Notes: generated by a model not told the origin, from the letters alone. Shown: positions 7,449 through 16,535, counted from the stretch's first letter. The stretch: 64,000 nt of DNA from Betaproteobacteria bacterium Ga0077523 (GCA_001464695.1 LNDQ01000114.1:1-64000); one strand, 5' to 3'. Numbers and translations: made by a program.

Positions 7449-8342
7449 TCAGCGATGCGGCCTTGAACGGAAGTAGTCGACCAGTTCGGTATTGTCGCGG
7501 TCACCGTAACCATCGGCCACCTGCTTGCGGAACAGCTCGGTCACGCCGGCCGTGATCGGCAGTGCAGCACCGACGTTACGTGAAAGGTCGTGGATCAGTT
7601 CGAGATCCTTCAGCATCAGCGCGGCACGGCCGGTGATCGAGAACTCCGAAGCGACCATCTTGGGGAACATTTCCTGGAGCTGCTTCGAATCCGCGCGGCC
7701 CCCGGCCAGGGCTTGCGGAATCTTGGCGGCGTCGATACCGGCACGCTCGGCGAGCGCGCAAGCTTCGGCCAGCACCGCCACGCCGGTGGCCACCAAGACC
7801 TGATTGATCATCTTCGTCGCCTGACCCGCTCCGGATGGGCCCATCAGCGTCGCTCGGCCTGCGAGGGCATCCCATACCGGTCTCGCCTTCTCGAAGGCGT
7901 CCGGTTCTCCGCCGATCATGACCGCCATGCGCCCTTCGAGCGCCGCCGGTGCCCCGCCCGAAATCGGCGCATCGAGCCAGCGCATGCCGCACTCGGCCGC
8001 CAGTCGCTGCGCCATCGCCCGCGTGTGCGCCGAAGCGCACGTCGACATGTCGATCAGAATCTTGTCGGGCGTGCCCGCCGCAGCGACGCCATGCTCGCCG
8101 AACACGACGCGCTCGATCGCGGCGCCGTCGCTCACGCACGTGATGACGAAGGCGCTCGACCGGGTGAGTTCCTCGGGGTTCTCGGCCTCGACGGCACCGG
8201 CCTGAACGATAGGGTCGAGCTTCGCGCGGTCGCGATTCCATACCGCGGGCTGGAAGCCGCAGGCGACCAGTCGTCGCATGATCGCGCTTCCGAGTACGCC
8301 GGCACCGATACAGCCTACGCGGGGTTTGTCGCTGGTCACCAT
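7449..8342 (-). CDS. 3-hydroxyisobutyrate dehydrogenase-like NAD(P)-dependent oxidoreductase
   Basis: 297-residue beta-hydroxyacid dehydrogenase. The N-terminal Rossmann motif GCIGAGVLGSAI is at residues 10-21, the substrate loop DAPISGG at 124-130, and the catalytic lysine K177 lies in GQATKMINQ with N180. Family members oxidise 3-hydroxyisobutyrate, tartronate semialdehyde or related acids; which one is unclear. The ATG at 8342 has GGAGA five bases upstream. It lies 88 bases downstream of the start of the Ldh-family gene on the same strand and may share its regulation. Confidence 0.88.
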   Translation of the reverse strand: MVTSDKPRVGCIGAGVLGSAIMRRLVACGFQPAVWNRDRAKLDPIVQAGAVEAENPEELTRSSAFVITCVSDGAAIERVVFGEHGVAAAGTPDKILIDMSTCASAHTRAMAQRLAAECGMRWLDAPISGGAPAALEGRMAVMIGGEPDAFEKARPVWDALAGRATLMGPSGAGQATKMINQVLVATGVAVLAEACALAERAGIDAAKIPQALAGGRADSKQLQEMFPKMVASEFSITGRAALMLKDLELIHDLSRNVGAALPITAGVTELFRKQVADGYGDRDNTELVDYFRSRPHR

Positions 8343-8668
8343 CGATCTCCGATTCGCATTGAATTGAACGGCCCTCGGGGCGAACGCCCTGGGAACACGA
8401 GTTCGTTCTTTGCGGCGACGACGCGGAACCGATGGGAATACATGCCGCGAGCGGGGTGTCGATCGACCCAACGACGCGCCAAGTTTCCAGATCAATGCAG
8501 CACGCCGGATGGGCCCGAACTCGCTTGAGGCATCGCGCGCGTCCCGGTCAGACGGATTCGAGACGTGCCACGACCCGACGCGCATTCTAGTGCGTCGCGT
8601 GCCCTCCTACCACTCGGCTGGCAGTGTGCGGCGGACGGCGGGTCGGAGGCCCGCCGCGCGCTCGTCGC
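8343..8668. other. Non-coding interval of 326 bases
   Basis: It separates the hydroxyisobutyrate-dehydrogenase-like gene from the PEP-CTERM gene. Just after the PEP-CTERM stop there is a GC hairpin (GGCGGG/CCCGCC, about 8638-8657) without a T-run, a weak terminator candidate. No convincing gene was found; open frames here lack ribosome sites and are antisense or GC-driven. Confidence 0.5.
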
Positions 8669-9343
8669 TCAGACTCGCCGGCGCGAGACCAGCATCAGTG
8701 CGGCGAAAGCCGCACCCAACAGACCCAGCGCGCCGGGTTCGGGAACGAGGGTGACGCGCCTCGTAGTGATCGCGCCCACCGCATCGATGTCGGCACCCAC
8801 GGTGGCGCCGTCCTGTCCGTCCAGCAAAGTGTCGTCGGTCAGACGGATGTAGGCGAAAGCGGAACTCGAACCGAATCCGAAAGCATCGATGTCGATCCCG
8901 GCCGTGCTGCCGCCGACCGCGCCCACACTGATCCACGTGGTGCCGTCCGTGCTGATGTCCACTAAGGTGTCTTCGACGTCGGGACCCACTTCGAACACCC
9001 AGAGGTCCAAGGCGCTGCTATCGCTGCCCGTCAGGACGTTGTCGACGAACCGCAGGACGATGTTGCCGCCGTCACCGAGGGAAACGAAGGTGCAGGCGGC
9101 CTGTGAGGCGCAGCCATTGACGCCGTTGTAGTTGGGTATCCCCAGCGCATTGGCCGCGCCGCGATGCGGATCGGTCGGATTGCCGCCCACCAACCCCGGT
9201 GTGTACGACACCACCGAATCGGCGAACGAGACGGCTCCCTGCGGGAACTCGACGCCTCCGATCGGCACTGCGAACGCGGAAGCACTCAATGACAGCATCG
9301 CGCCGAACGCCAGGACGCGAAGGTAGTGACTCGTGGACTTCAT
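8669..9343 (-). CDS. PEP-CTERM sorting-domain protein
   Basis: 224 residues. An N-terminal signal peptide (hydrophobic core about 9-22, cleavage after AFA near residue 25) is followed by a Gly/Ser/Asp-rich beta domain and a C-terminal tripartite sorting signal: VPEP, a hydrophobic helix (LGLLGAAFAALML) and RRR. Such proteins are processed by an exosortase of the EpsH/XrtA type and are exported, often with exopolysaccharide. No exosortase is in the window, so the sorting enzyme must be encoded elsewhere. The mid-protein domain was not recognised; its function is unknown. Confidence 0.9.
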   Translation of the reverse strand: MKSTSHYLRVLAFGAMLSLSASAFAVPIGGVEFPQGAVSFADSVVSYTPGLVGGNPTDPHRGAANALGIPNYNGVNGCASQAACTFVSLGDGGNIVLRFVDNVLTGSDSSALDLWVFEVGPDVEDTLVDISTDGTTWISVGAVGGSTAGIDIDAFGFGSSSAFAYIRLTDDTLLDGQDGATVGADIDAVGAITTRRVTLVPEPGALGLLGAAFAALMLVSRRRV

Positions 9344-9583
9344 GGACCGGTCCCCCTTTAGGACAACGTCGTGTTATTGGATTCCGTTTTGGCGCGTCCT
9401 CGGGTCACCCGTGCGCGTCCGGCACTGGCCAGCAACGTCCATGCCGCAAGGCAAACCACATCTGCAATCAGCAAGTTGTGGCGCGCGGGCGGCCTGCGCT
9501 GCGAGACTCTGTAAGGAGGCTCGACAGCGACTTCTGCAGGGTCAAAAGATCTCGAACGACTGCGCGGAGTGCCCGCTCGTGGG

Positions 9584-10447
9584 TCAGGTCACGAAGACCG
9601 GATCTCCGCACCGGATGTTGCCGGGGTCGGTGATCAGGCCATAGACGCCTACGTTCTGGTCGGCCTCTTTGACGATGGTCCGCAGGATCGTCGTGTCGGC
9701 GGCGAAATCCGGTTGCGCGCGGGTGACGGCGCCGCAACGGGGCGTCGCGCCGGCGCAGTCGAACGCAGCATTGCCGATCGAGACCCGTTTCCCGACCCAT
9801 TCCTGTTCCAGCAGTCCTGCTGCCCCGGGGTTGGTCTCGATGACGAAGTTGGGTCGGAAACGACGGGCGTCCCAGTTGCCCCGCGGGTTGAGTGTCTTCA
9901 GGTGCGTGAGGGTTGCCGTGGTGACGAGGTGCAGCGGTGTCACCAGGAAGAACGTTCCGGGCACCGATACAAAGTCCACCAGCGGCGGTGGAATCTTGCT
10001 GAAATCGGGCAGCGGTTCGCCGGCCTCGCGGTCGAAGGTGGCGGCGAGTTCCTCGAGCCAGGTGTGATCGTCGAGCTTGTGGCGGCGATAGAAGTCGGCA
10101 TCGGTTTCCGCGCGCAGCGGTTCCAGGGTCGATGGATGGCCGGTCAGTTGCGAAAGTCGCGCGTGGATCTCGGGCTGGTCGCTGCCCAGCACGGATCCGT
10201 CGGGGAAAGTGACGTCGACATGACCGTTGGCCCCGGGCGCAGTGGCGTACCGACCGCGGGCCGTGCAGCGCAGCAGTTCGGGACGGAACTTGCAGCTCTG
10301 GATTTCCTTGCGGCGTTCATCGCGCAATGCCCAGATCCGATCGCCCGGCAGGCCCTTGGCGGTCAACGCGCAGGCGTCGAGCCGTTCGCCCGCCATGCCC
10401 TTCACGGGATAGCGCCAGATCTCCTTGATCGTTCCAACTTGAACCAT
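9584..10447 (-). CDS. MOSC-domain protein (YcbX-like)
   Basis: 287 residues with an N-terminal MOSC beta-barrel (IKEIWRYPVKGMAGE near residue 8) and a C-terminal MOSC domain carrying the conserved cysteine in PRCGAVTRAQ (about residue 235). MOSC proteins bind molybdenum cofactor or handle sulfur, and YcbX-type members reduce N-hydroxylated compounds with Moco. The ATG has GGGAGA a few bases upstream. The presence of two molybdenum hydroxylase loci in the window fits a Moco-rich metabolism, but no direct link is visible. Confidence 0.85.
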   Translation of the reverse strand: MVQVGTIKEIWRYPVKGMAGERLDACALTAKGLPGDRIWALRDERRKEIQSCKFRPELLRCTARGRYATAPGANGHVDVTFPDGSVLGSDQPEIHARLSQLTGHPSTLEPLRAETDADFYRRHKLDDHTWLEELAATFDREAGEPLPDFSKIPPPLVDFVSVPGTFFLVTPLHLVTTATLTHLKTLNPRGNWDARRFRPNFVIETNPGAAGLLEQEWVGKRVSIGNAAFDCAGATPRCGAVTRAQPDFAADTTILRTIVKEADQNVGVYGLITDPGNIRCGDPVFVT

Positions 10448-10563
10448 TCACCATCTCCCGCGAGTGATCGCCCGATCCAACCGGGCCGGTAGTCGTTCAG
10501 CGGGCGCGACGATCCGGCACGGCCCGCGCATGCGCAGGCAACGGTGCGACGCAGCGCCGACCC

Positions 10564-11688
10564 TCAAAACATCACGAGCTGGCGGACGGTGTGCCCGGAC
10601 GCCAGCGCATCGAATCCTTCGTTGATGCGATCGAGCGTGAGGTGGGCGCTCATCAGCTTGTTCACCGGCAGCTTGCCCCGGCGATACAGCTCCACGTAGC
10701 GCGGAAGATCGCGGGGCGGGATGCACGAACCCATGTAGCTGCCTTTCACCGTGCGTTCTTCCGCGGTGAGGTTGACGTGCTGCAACGCCCAGCGCGCATC
10801 GGGATGCGGCAGACCCGCGGTGACCGTGGTGCCGCCGCGACGCGTGATGCGGTACGCGAGTTCCATGGCCTGCACCGAACCGGCCATCTCGAACGCGAAA
10901 TCGGCGCCGCCGTCGGTAAGCGCTTTCACCTTGGCGATGGCTTCGGGATCCTTCGCATTGACCACGTCGGTGGCACCAAGAGTCTTCGCGAGTTCGAGCT
11001 TGTCGTCGTGAATGTCGACCGCGACGATGCGATTGGCACCGGCGACCTGGGCACCCAGCAGCGCGTTGAGGCCGACGCCGCCGAGACCTACCACGGCGAC
11101 ACGCGAGCCCGCGGTGACCTTGGCTGTGTTGAGTGCCGAGCCCACACCGGTCAGCACCGCGCAGCCGAACACGGCCGCCTCGTCGAAGGGCAACGCGTCG
11201 TCCACCTTCACCACCGATCCGCGATTGACGACGCAGTACTCGGCGAAGGCCGAGACCCCGGTGTGGTGGTAGACCGGTTTGCCGTTCTGATGCAGGCGGA
11301 TGTGCCCGCCCATCAGCGTGCCCGCACCGTTGGCCTGCTGGCCGTTTTCGCAGCGGGCCGGAAAGCCTTCCTGGCACGGCGTGCACTGGCCGCAACTCGG
11401 CGCGAACACCATGACCACGTGATCGCCGGGGGCGAGATCGGCGATGCCGCTGCCCACCTCCTTCACGATGCCGGCCGCTTCATGGCCCAGCACCATCGGA
11501 GTCTGCCGTGGGCGATCGCCGTTGATGGTGGAGAGGTCCGAGTGGCAGAGCCCCGCAGCCTTGACCTGCACGAGCAGTTCGCGCGGCCCGGGCGGGTCGA
11601 GTTCCACTTCCTCGATCGAGAGCGGGCGGCTCTGGGCGTAGGGCTGGGGGAGTCCGCTCTGGCGGAGGACTGCGGCACGGATTTTCAT
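10564..11688 (-). CDS. Zinc-dependent alcohol dehydrogenase (MDR family)
   Basis: 374-residue medium-chain dehydrogenase. Catalytic zinc ligands are C48, H69 (GHE) and C176; the structural zinc site is C99, C102, C105 and C113; the NAD motif GLGGVG is at 201-206. The arrangement fits class III-like or aryl/alkyl alcohol dehydrogenases. The final VMF ends near the expected length. It lies 117 bases upstream of an SDR gene's 3' end on the same strand; the two could be co-regulated. The substrate cannot be read from sequence. Confidence 0.9.
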   Translation of the reverse strand: MKIRAAVLRQSGLPQPYAQSRPLSIEEVELDPPGPRELLVQVKAAGLCHSDLSTINGDRPRQTPMVLGHEAAGIVKEVGSGIADLAPGDHVVMVFAPSCGQCTPCQEGFPARCENGQQANGAGTLMGGHIRLHQNGKPVYHHTGVSAFAEYCVVNRGSVVKVDDALPFDEAAVFGCAVLTGVGSALNTAKVTAGSRVAVVGLGGVGLNALLGAQVAGANRIVAVDIHDDKLELAKTLGATDVVNAKDPEAIAKVKALTDGGADFAFEMAGSVQAMELAYRITRRGGTTVTAGLPHPDARWALQHVNLTAEERTVKGSYMGSCIPPRDLPRYVELYRRGKLPVNKLMSAHLTLDRINEGFDALASGHTVRQLVMF

Positions 11689-11718
11689 GGTCGGTCGGAA
11701 ATGAAGAAAAAGCTCACA

Positions 11719-11775
11719 ACGCGGCGGACGCGGCGTGAGGCAACGGCGCTTGGTTTTCCGCCGCGTCCGCCGTGT
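11719..11775. repeat. Inverted repeat between adh and SDR genes
   Basis: Arms of about 15 bases (ACGCGGCGGACGCGG and its near-perfect complement at 11760-11774) flank a loop with TTTTCC. Its position in the gap, 3' of the alcohol dehydrogenase start and 3' of no plus-strand gene, is odd for a terminator. It may be a small palindromic repeat unrelated to families A and B. Confidence 0.5.
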
Positions 11776-11805
11776 CCGCCGTGTTGAGCGGTTACTGGTC
11801 GAGCG

Positions 11806-12552
11806 TCAGTAAGTCCCCCGCCCACCCGAAAGATCGAACACGCCGCCGGTGGTGAACGAGCAGTCTTCCGTGCACATCCAGGCCACCATCGCCGCGATCT
11901 CCTCCACTTCGCCGAAGCGGCCCATGGGGATCTTCGACAGCATGTAGTCGATGTGATACTGCTCGACCTGATCGAAGATCGGCGTGCGTACTGCAGCCGG
12001 TGTCACGCAGTTGACCGTGATCCGGTTCTTCGCGAGTTCCTTGCCGAGCGACTTGGTGAGACCGATCACACCGGCCTTCGAGGCGCTGTAGGCCGACGCG
12101 TTGGGGTTGCCTTCCTTGCCGGCAATGGAGGCGATGTTGACGATGCGGCCGTAGTTGTTGGCGACCATGTGCGGGGCGACCGTCCGGCAGCAATAGAAGA
12201 CGCCGTTCAGGTTGATGTCGCACACGCGCAGCCATTCGTCGATCGGGTACTCGGCAACGGTGGAGTTCTTGCCGGCCACGCCAGCAGAATTCACCATGGC
12301 GTCCACTTTGCCCAGGGCGGCGATGCTGGCCTTCATGGCCGCCTCGACTTCGCCGATCTTGGTGACGTCGACCTTGATCCCGACGTGCTTGCCGGCGCCG
12401 AGCGACTTCGCCTTCGCATCGAGGTCGGAGGCCATGTCCCAGATGGCGACATTGGCGCCGGAAGCGGCGAGGCGTTGCGCGATGGCGAGGCCGATGCCGG
12501 ATGCGCCACCGGTCACGATGGCGCCGCGGCCGGCCATGTCTAGCTTGTTCAT
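11806..12552 (-). CDS. Short-chain dehydrogenase/reductase (SDR)
   Basis: 248-residue classical SDR. The cofactor motif TGGASGIG is at residues 14-21, NSAG at 88-91, and the catalytic triad is S142, Y155 and K159 (YSASK). D39 in the position after the second strand favours NAD(H). The ATG at 12552 has GGGGGAGAT as ribosome site. Sequence is closest to 3-oxoacyl-ACP/acetoacetyl-CoA reductase-like and 2-deoxygluconate-type SDRs; the substrate is open. It is divergent from the Mla-like operon 151 bases away. Confidence 0.88.
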   Translation of the reverse strand: MNKLDMAGRGAIVTGGASGIGLAIAQRLAASGANVAIWDMASDLDAKAKSLGAGKHVGIKVDVTKIGEVEAAMKASIAALGKVDAMVNSAGVAGKNSTVAEYPIDEWLRVCDINLNGVFYCCRTVAPHMVANNYGRIVNIASIAGKEGNPNASAYSASKAGVIGLTKSLGKELAKNRITVNCVTPAAVRTPIFDQVEQYHIDYMLSKIPMGRFGEVEEIAAMVAWMCTEDCSFTTGGVFDLSGGRGTY

Positions 12553-12703
12553 GGTTGGATCTCCCCCCTGGACTGTTGTGTTGAAGCCGGCGCGAGCGGC
12601 TGCGCCGCGCGGACGAACCTGGAATTCTAATGCACCGGGGGTGCCGGCGGTCTCTGCCCGGCTATCATGGGGGCATGAGGGTCGAGATCGAGTCACCCGT
12701 CGG

Positions 12704-13489
12704 ATGAGCGAACAGGCCTTGAGCCGCAGGATCGAGCAGCGCTTTGCCGCGTGGGGGCGGATCATTCGCTTTGCCGGTGTCGCTGTCGTCGGCACCCTGT
12801 CCCCGTCGACCTACAACAGCGCCACGCGGCAGGTGGTGCAGAAGCAGATCTACTTTACCGCCTGGGAGATCTTTCCGGGGTTCATCGCGCTCGCGGCGAT
12901 CGTTTCGTGGCTCTTGAGCTCCATCGTGGTGCACGCAGCACGCGACTTCGGGCTCTTCGACTACGCTCTCGAAGTGATCATCCGCGTGTTGGTGCTGGAG
13001 ATCCTGCCGTTCACCACCGTGCTGTTCGTGGCGTTGCGCACCAGTGCGGCCATCAACACCGAAGTGGCGCTGATGAAGATCAACAACGAACTCGAAGCCC
13101 TGCGCTTGAGCGGCGTCGACCCGGTCACCTACGAACTGATTCCGCGCGTGATCGGCGGCACGACCTCGGTACTGGCGCTGACAGCCGTCAGCACGGTGGT
13201 GGCGCTGCTGATCTCGAATGCAGTGGTCTACGACGCCTGGATGTTCGCGATGCCGTCCGAGGATTTCGCCCACACCGTGGGCAAGGTGCTGGATGCACCG
13301 ACGTTGCTGCTGCTCGGGTTCAAGACCATGGCATTCGGTCTGGCGGTCACCGTGATCCCGATCGGGGAGGCGTTGGAGACGCCGCAGAAGCTCTTCCATG
13401 CGCCTATCTCGGTGTTGCGCGGCATGGTCAAGCTCTTCTTTGCCATCATGTTCATCGAGCTCGGCGCGCTTGCGGTGAGCTACGCATGA
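12704..13489 (+). CDS. MlaE/YrbE-type ABC permease
   Basis: 261-residue integral membrane protein of the MlaE (DUF140) family, the permease of MCE-type phospholipid or sterol transport systems. Several hydrophobic helices are visible, and the cytoplasmic segment around NNELEALRLSGVDPVTYELIPR is the family's conserved ATPase-contact region. The ATG at 12704 is preceded by no strong ribosome site. The next genes, a degenerate ATPase, an MCE protein and a lipoprotein, complete an Mla-like operon. An ATG overlapping the stop (ATGATG at 13486) opens a nine-codon frame cut by the family B repeat. Confidence 0.88.
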   Translation: MSEQALSRRIEQRFAAWGRIIRFAGVAVVGTLSPSTYNSATRQVVQKQIYFTAWEIFPGFIALAAIVSWLLSSIVVHAARDFGLFDYALEVIIRVLVLEILPFTTVLFVALRTSAAINTEVALMKINNELEALRLSGVDPVTYELIPRVIGGTTSVLALTAVSTVVALLISNAVVYDAWMFAMPSEDFAHTVGKVLDAPTLLLLGFKTMAFGLAVTVIPIGEALETPQKLFHAPISVLRGMVKLFFAIMFIELGALAVSYA

Positions 13490-13512
13490 TGGCCACGTCT
13501 CTGGAAACAGGA

Positions 13513-13595
13513 TGAAACAACCCCCACGCTCTCTTCGTTCGCTGCCCCCCGAGGGGGCGCTCAGCGCCTTGGGGCGGCCCGGCGGCACTGACATG
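13513..13595 (+). repeat. Dispersed repeat, family B (copy 2), ends in the start codon of the MlaF-like gene
   Basis: Same body as at 1385: begins TGAAACAACCCCCACGC, has the CCCCCCGAGGGGG palindrome, and ends GGCGGCACTGACATG, supplying the ATG used by the next gene. It interrupts a short frame that began as an ATGA overlap with mlaE. Confidence 0.8.
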
Positions 13596-14078
13596 GCGAT
13601 GCTGGCGACCGGCGTCGAGTTCATCTGGGCAGCCAACGACGAAGAGCGGCTGCAGGCGATCACCGACCACCGCGATGCCGGACTGGTTTCGGCGACCCTG
13701 CCGCTGCGCGCCAACCTCACGGTGCTGGAGAACATCGCCATCGTGCCGGAGTTTCGCGACGGCATGAATTCCAGGATTGCACTTGGCCGGGCCTGGTCGC
13801 TGCTCGAGAGGGTGGGACACACCGCATGCGCGCACCAGCGCGATCCCGACCTCGACAATCGCGAGCGCTTTCTCGCCAAGCTGCTGCGGGCAATCGTGGG
13901 TGCGCCTCCGGTCATCCTGATCGAGCGCCCCGGACTGCTGCTGCCCGACTTCAACTATCCTCTGCTGCTCGATGCGACGCTGCTGAGCCTGGAAGGGCAC
14001 TATCGGTTGTGCCGCATCGTCGACTACGCATGGAACGCTCCGCTGTATCCCAGGCCCGCATCCCGCACCTCAAACTGA
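13593..14078 (+). CDS. Degenerate MlaF-like ABC ATPase lacking Walker A and signature motif
   Basis: 161 residues, about 100 shorter than a working MlaF. A segment like the Q-loop/lid (TLPLRANLTVLENIAIVPEF, about 40-59) and one like a decayed signature plus Walker B (LLRAIVGAPPVILIERPG, about 112-129) can be recognised. There is no GxxGxGKS/T P-loop and no LSGGQ. The start ATG comes from a family B repeat. The frame overlaps the MCE gene by 49 bases, so the reading frame is still under some constraint. It could be a pseudo-ATPase subunit with a structural role or a decaying gene; transport would then need an ATPase from elsewhere. Confidence 0.65.
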   Translation: MAMLATGVEFIWAANDEERLQAITDHRDAGLVSATLPLRANLTVLENIAIVPEFRDGMNSRIALGRAWSLLERVGHTACAHQRDPDLDNRERFLAKLLRAIVGAPPVILIERPGLLLPDFNYPLLLDATLLSLEGHYRLCRIVDYAWNAPLYPRPASRTSN

Positions 14079-15028
14079 AGGTCGGGCTGTTGCTCGCCGC
14101 CTTTCCGGTCTTCCTGGGCGGGCTCGTGCTCTACGCCCTGCACGCCCGCGGCATGTTCGAGCCGACACGCAGCGTGATGCTGGTGGCCCGCGACGCGGAG
14201 GGCCTGAGCTCCGGCGTGCCGGTGACGTTCTCCGGCTTTCCCATCGGCGAGATCAAGCGCATGCAGTTGACCGATGACGGCAACGTGCGCATCGAACTGC
14301 GTATCAACGAGAAGGATGCGCGATGGTTGCGGCAGAGCAGCATCTTCTCCTTCGAAAAACAGCTGCTCGGCAAGCAACGCATCCGCGTGACGTCGCCCCG
14401 CATGGCCGACCCACCGCTACGTGCAGGCGCCGTCGCGAAGCTCGAGCTCGAGGACGCTACCAAGAATTTGCCCGATCTCGTGAACAGCGCGAAGGCCGTG
14501 ATCGAGGACGTGCGCGAGCTCACCCGCCCGGGTTCCCATCTCACGCTCATGCTTGCCGACCTGCGGGGCGTGGCGAGCCGCCTCAATGGCGACTACGGCC
14601 TGATCGAAGGACTGACCGGCAGCCCCGAGCGGGCTCGTGAAGTGCTCGACGCTTCGCGGCGCATCACACGCTTGGTGACGTCACTGGACGGCGTGACCAT
14701 TCGCCTCGACGCCATGCTTGCCAAGTCCGACAGCAAGGTGCTGGGCGATGGCGGCCTGGTGGATGACGCACGACGCTCGACCGAGCAGGTCAACGCCTTG
14801 CTGAGCGAGGTGCGTGCGAGCTTGAAGCGTGCCGATGACGTGCTCGCAAACGCCCAGGCGGCCTCGGCCAATGCCAAGGTCGTTTCGGAGAACCTGAAGG
14901 ATTCGAGCACCGATCTTTCCAAGCTGCGCGCCGAGGTGGACGACAGCGTCCAGAAGGTCAACCGCATGCTGGTGGAGATCAATCGCAAGTGGCCCATGGC
15001 GCGCGACAGCCGCGTGCGGTTGCCATGA
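14030..15028 (+). CDS. MlaD/MCE-family lipid transport protein
   Basis: 332 residues: one N-terminal membrane anchor (about 16-37), an MCE domain (about 47-125, with GLSSGVPVTFSGFPIGEI) and a long helical C-terminal region rich in Ala, Asp and Ser that resembles the coiled tube-forming part of MCE proteins such as PqiB/Mce. It is predicted to bridge the periplasm and carry phospholipids or other hydrophobic molecules. The ATG at 14030 lies inside the MlaF-like gene (49-base overlap) and the stop overlaps the next start (ATGA), so the operon is tightly coupled. Confidence 0.88.
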   Translation: MERSAVSQARIPHLKLKVGLLLAAFPVFLGGLVLYALHARGMFEPTRSVMLVARDAEGLSSGVPVTFSGFPIGEIKRMQLTDDGNVRIELRINEKDARWLRQSSIFSFEKQLLGKQRIRVTSPRMADPPLRAGAVAKLELEDATKNLPDLVNSAKAVIEDVRELTRPGSHLTLMLADLRGVASRLNGDYGLIEGLTGSPERAREVLDASRRITRLVTSLDGVTIRLDAMLAKSDSKVLGDGGLVDDARRSTEQVNALLSEVRASLKRADDVLANAQAASANAKVVSENLKDSSTDLSKLRAEVDDSVQKVNRMLVEINRKWPMARDSRVRLP

Positions 15029-15687
15029 TCGATCGGCAGTTGATGCTCGCAGTGCTGGCTGCGACGTTGAGCGGGGGGTGTTCGCATCCGACCGTGCCGG
15101 AGTGGGAGGAGCGGGCGCACGAAGGGTTCGAGCAGTATCAGCGCAGCTACTTCGCAGGCGACCGGACCGCGGACCGCGACTTCCGAAAGGCCGCGGACGC
15201 ACTGGCCACCACAGGCAAGCCCGAGTTGCGGGCGCGGGGTGAACTCATCGGCTGCGCGCTCGCCACCGCAGCGCTCGACTTCGAGCGCTGCGACGGGTGG
15301 CAGTCGTTGCAGGCCGACGCCGATGCGGTGGATCGGGCCTACGGTGCGCTACTGTCGGGCAGCTTCAGCGGCCTGGATGCGAAGGCGTTACCGCCGCAAT
15401 ACGGCGCGTTGGCGAAAGCCACGGACGCCGTGGCGCGCAACGATGCGTTGAAGCGCATCGAGGATCCGTTGTCGCGCCTGATCGGAGCCGGCGCCGTGTT
15501 TCGCGCCGGGGATCTGTCACCCGGCGGTGTGGCGCTCGCCGTCGACACGGCATCCGAGCAAGGCTGGCGCCGACCTTTGCTCGCGTGGCTGGGTGCTCAG
15601 GCCAGACTGGCTGAGACCTCGGGCGACACGGCGGCGCTGGCCCGCATCCGCAAACGGATCGATGTCGTCGCGCCGCCCGCCCATTAG
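15025..15687 (+). CDS. Putative lipoprotein of the Mla-like operon
   Basis: 220 residues with a lipoprotein signal (hydrophobic 6-15, lipobox LSGGC with C19). The remaining sequence is helical and Ala-rich, with no recognised domain; it does not look like PqiC (DUF330). The start overlaps the MCE gene stop (ATGA). Position as the last gene of an MlaE-MlaF-MlaD set suggests an outer-membrane partner for the MCE tube, but that is inference. The 3' end overlaps the convergent coxG gene by four bases. Confidence 0.75.
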   Translation: MIDRQLMLAVLAATLSGGCSHPTVPEWEERAHEGFEQYQRSYFAGDRTADRDFRKAADALATTGKPELRARGELIGCALATAALDFERCDGWQSLQADADAVDRAYGALLSGSFSGLDAKALPPQYGALAKATDAVARNDALKRIEDPLSRLIGAGAVFRAGDLSPGGVALAVDTASEQGWRRPLLAWLGAQARLAETSGDTAALARIRKRIDVVAPPAH

Positions 15688-16250
15688 CGCCGCAGCATGA
15701 GCACCGCGAGCGCCACGACGATCGCGATGATGATCCAACCCCATGCAGGGAGCCCACCTTTGCGGCTTTGCGATGCGGCTTGCGGGGTGGCGATCGCCGC
15801 CTCGGCCGGAACGGGTGCCAAGATCTGATTGAACTTCGCGAAGAAGTCTTCGGCCATCTTCTTCGCGACACCATCGATCAGGCGCGAACCGATCTGCGCG
15901 AGCTTGCCGCCGACGGTGGCGTTGGCCGTGTAGACGAGTCGTGTGGATTCGCCCTCGGGTGCGAGCACGACCTTCGCACCGCCTTTGCCGAAGCCCGCGG
16001 CCCCGCCCGATCCTTCGAACGCGATGGTGTAGGACTCGGGAGGGTTCAAGTCCGATAGCTGCAGCTTGCCCGCGAACTTTGCCTTGACCGGCCCGATCGC
16101 GGCGGTCATCGCGATCTTGTATTCCGTGTCCGATACGCGATCGATGCTCTCGCATCCGGGGATGCAGGCCTTGAGGGTCTCGGGGTCGTTGAGCGCTTCC
16201 CACACGCGCTGCCGCGGCAGCGGGATGAGTTGTTCGCCGGTCATGTCCAT
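15684..16250 (-). CDS. coxG: CoxG-type SRPBCC protein with C-terminal membrane anchor
   Basis: 188 residues: an SRPBCC/carbon monoxide dehydrogenase subunit G domain (about 1-150; PRQRVWEALNDPETLKACIPGCE near the start is the family hallmark), a Pro/Ala linker and a C-terminal transmembrane helix (WGWIIIAIVVALAVLML). CoxG anchors or assists maturation of molybdenum hydroxylases at the membrane. The ATG at 16250 has AGGAG about ten bases upstream. It sits divergently beside the transporter/coxSLM genes, the expected company. Confidence 0.85.
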   Translation of the reverse strand: MDMTGEQLIPLPRQRVWEALNDPETLKACIPGCESIDRVSDTEYKIAMTAAIGPVKAKFAGKLQLSDLNPPESYTIAFEGSGGAAGFGKGGAKVVLAPEGESTRLVYTANATVGGKLAQIGSRLIDGVAKKMAEDFFAKFNQILAPVPAEAAIATPQAASQSRKGGLPAWGWIIIAIVVALAVLMLRR

Positions 16251-16326
16251 CGTGATGCGCTCCTGAAGGTTCTGTTCGTGGCAATTCGTCGGAGTATGCA
16301 CAGCGTTGGCGTTGGCTGCACCTGGT

Positions 16327-16390
16327 TTGCCCCCATCCCAACCTTACCCCGCCGAAGGCGGGGGAAGGGGTGTACATCCCCTCCCCCCAC
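16327..16390. repeat. Dispersed palindromic repeat, family A (copy 3)
   Basis: TTGCCCCCATCCCAACC followed by a CCCCGCC...GGCGGGGG hairpin, in the divergent space between coxG and the transporter operon (16251-16535). The rest of this 285-base space shows no clear promoter. Confidence 0.7.
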
Positions 16391-16535
16391 GCGACTGATG
16401 GTCGCCGATAACAACTTCTCATTTCTCAAGTGGACTTCGCATCGCTACGCTCGTTGCACTCGCTTATCCGATTCCGCCGCGATGCGGCCCGGGCTAGCGG
16501 CGATCCGATCGACTGTTCTTCCGGAGAATTCCACC

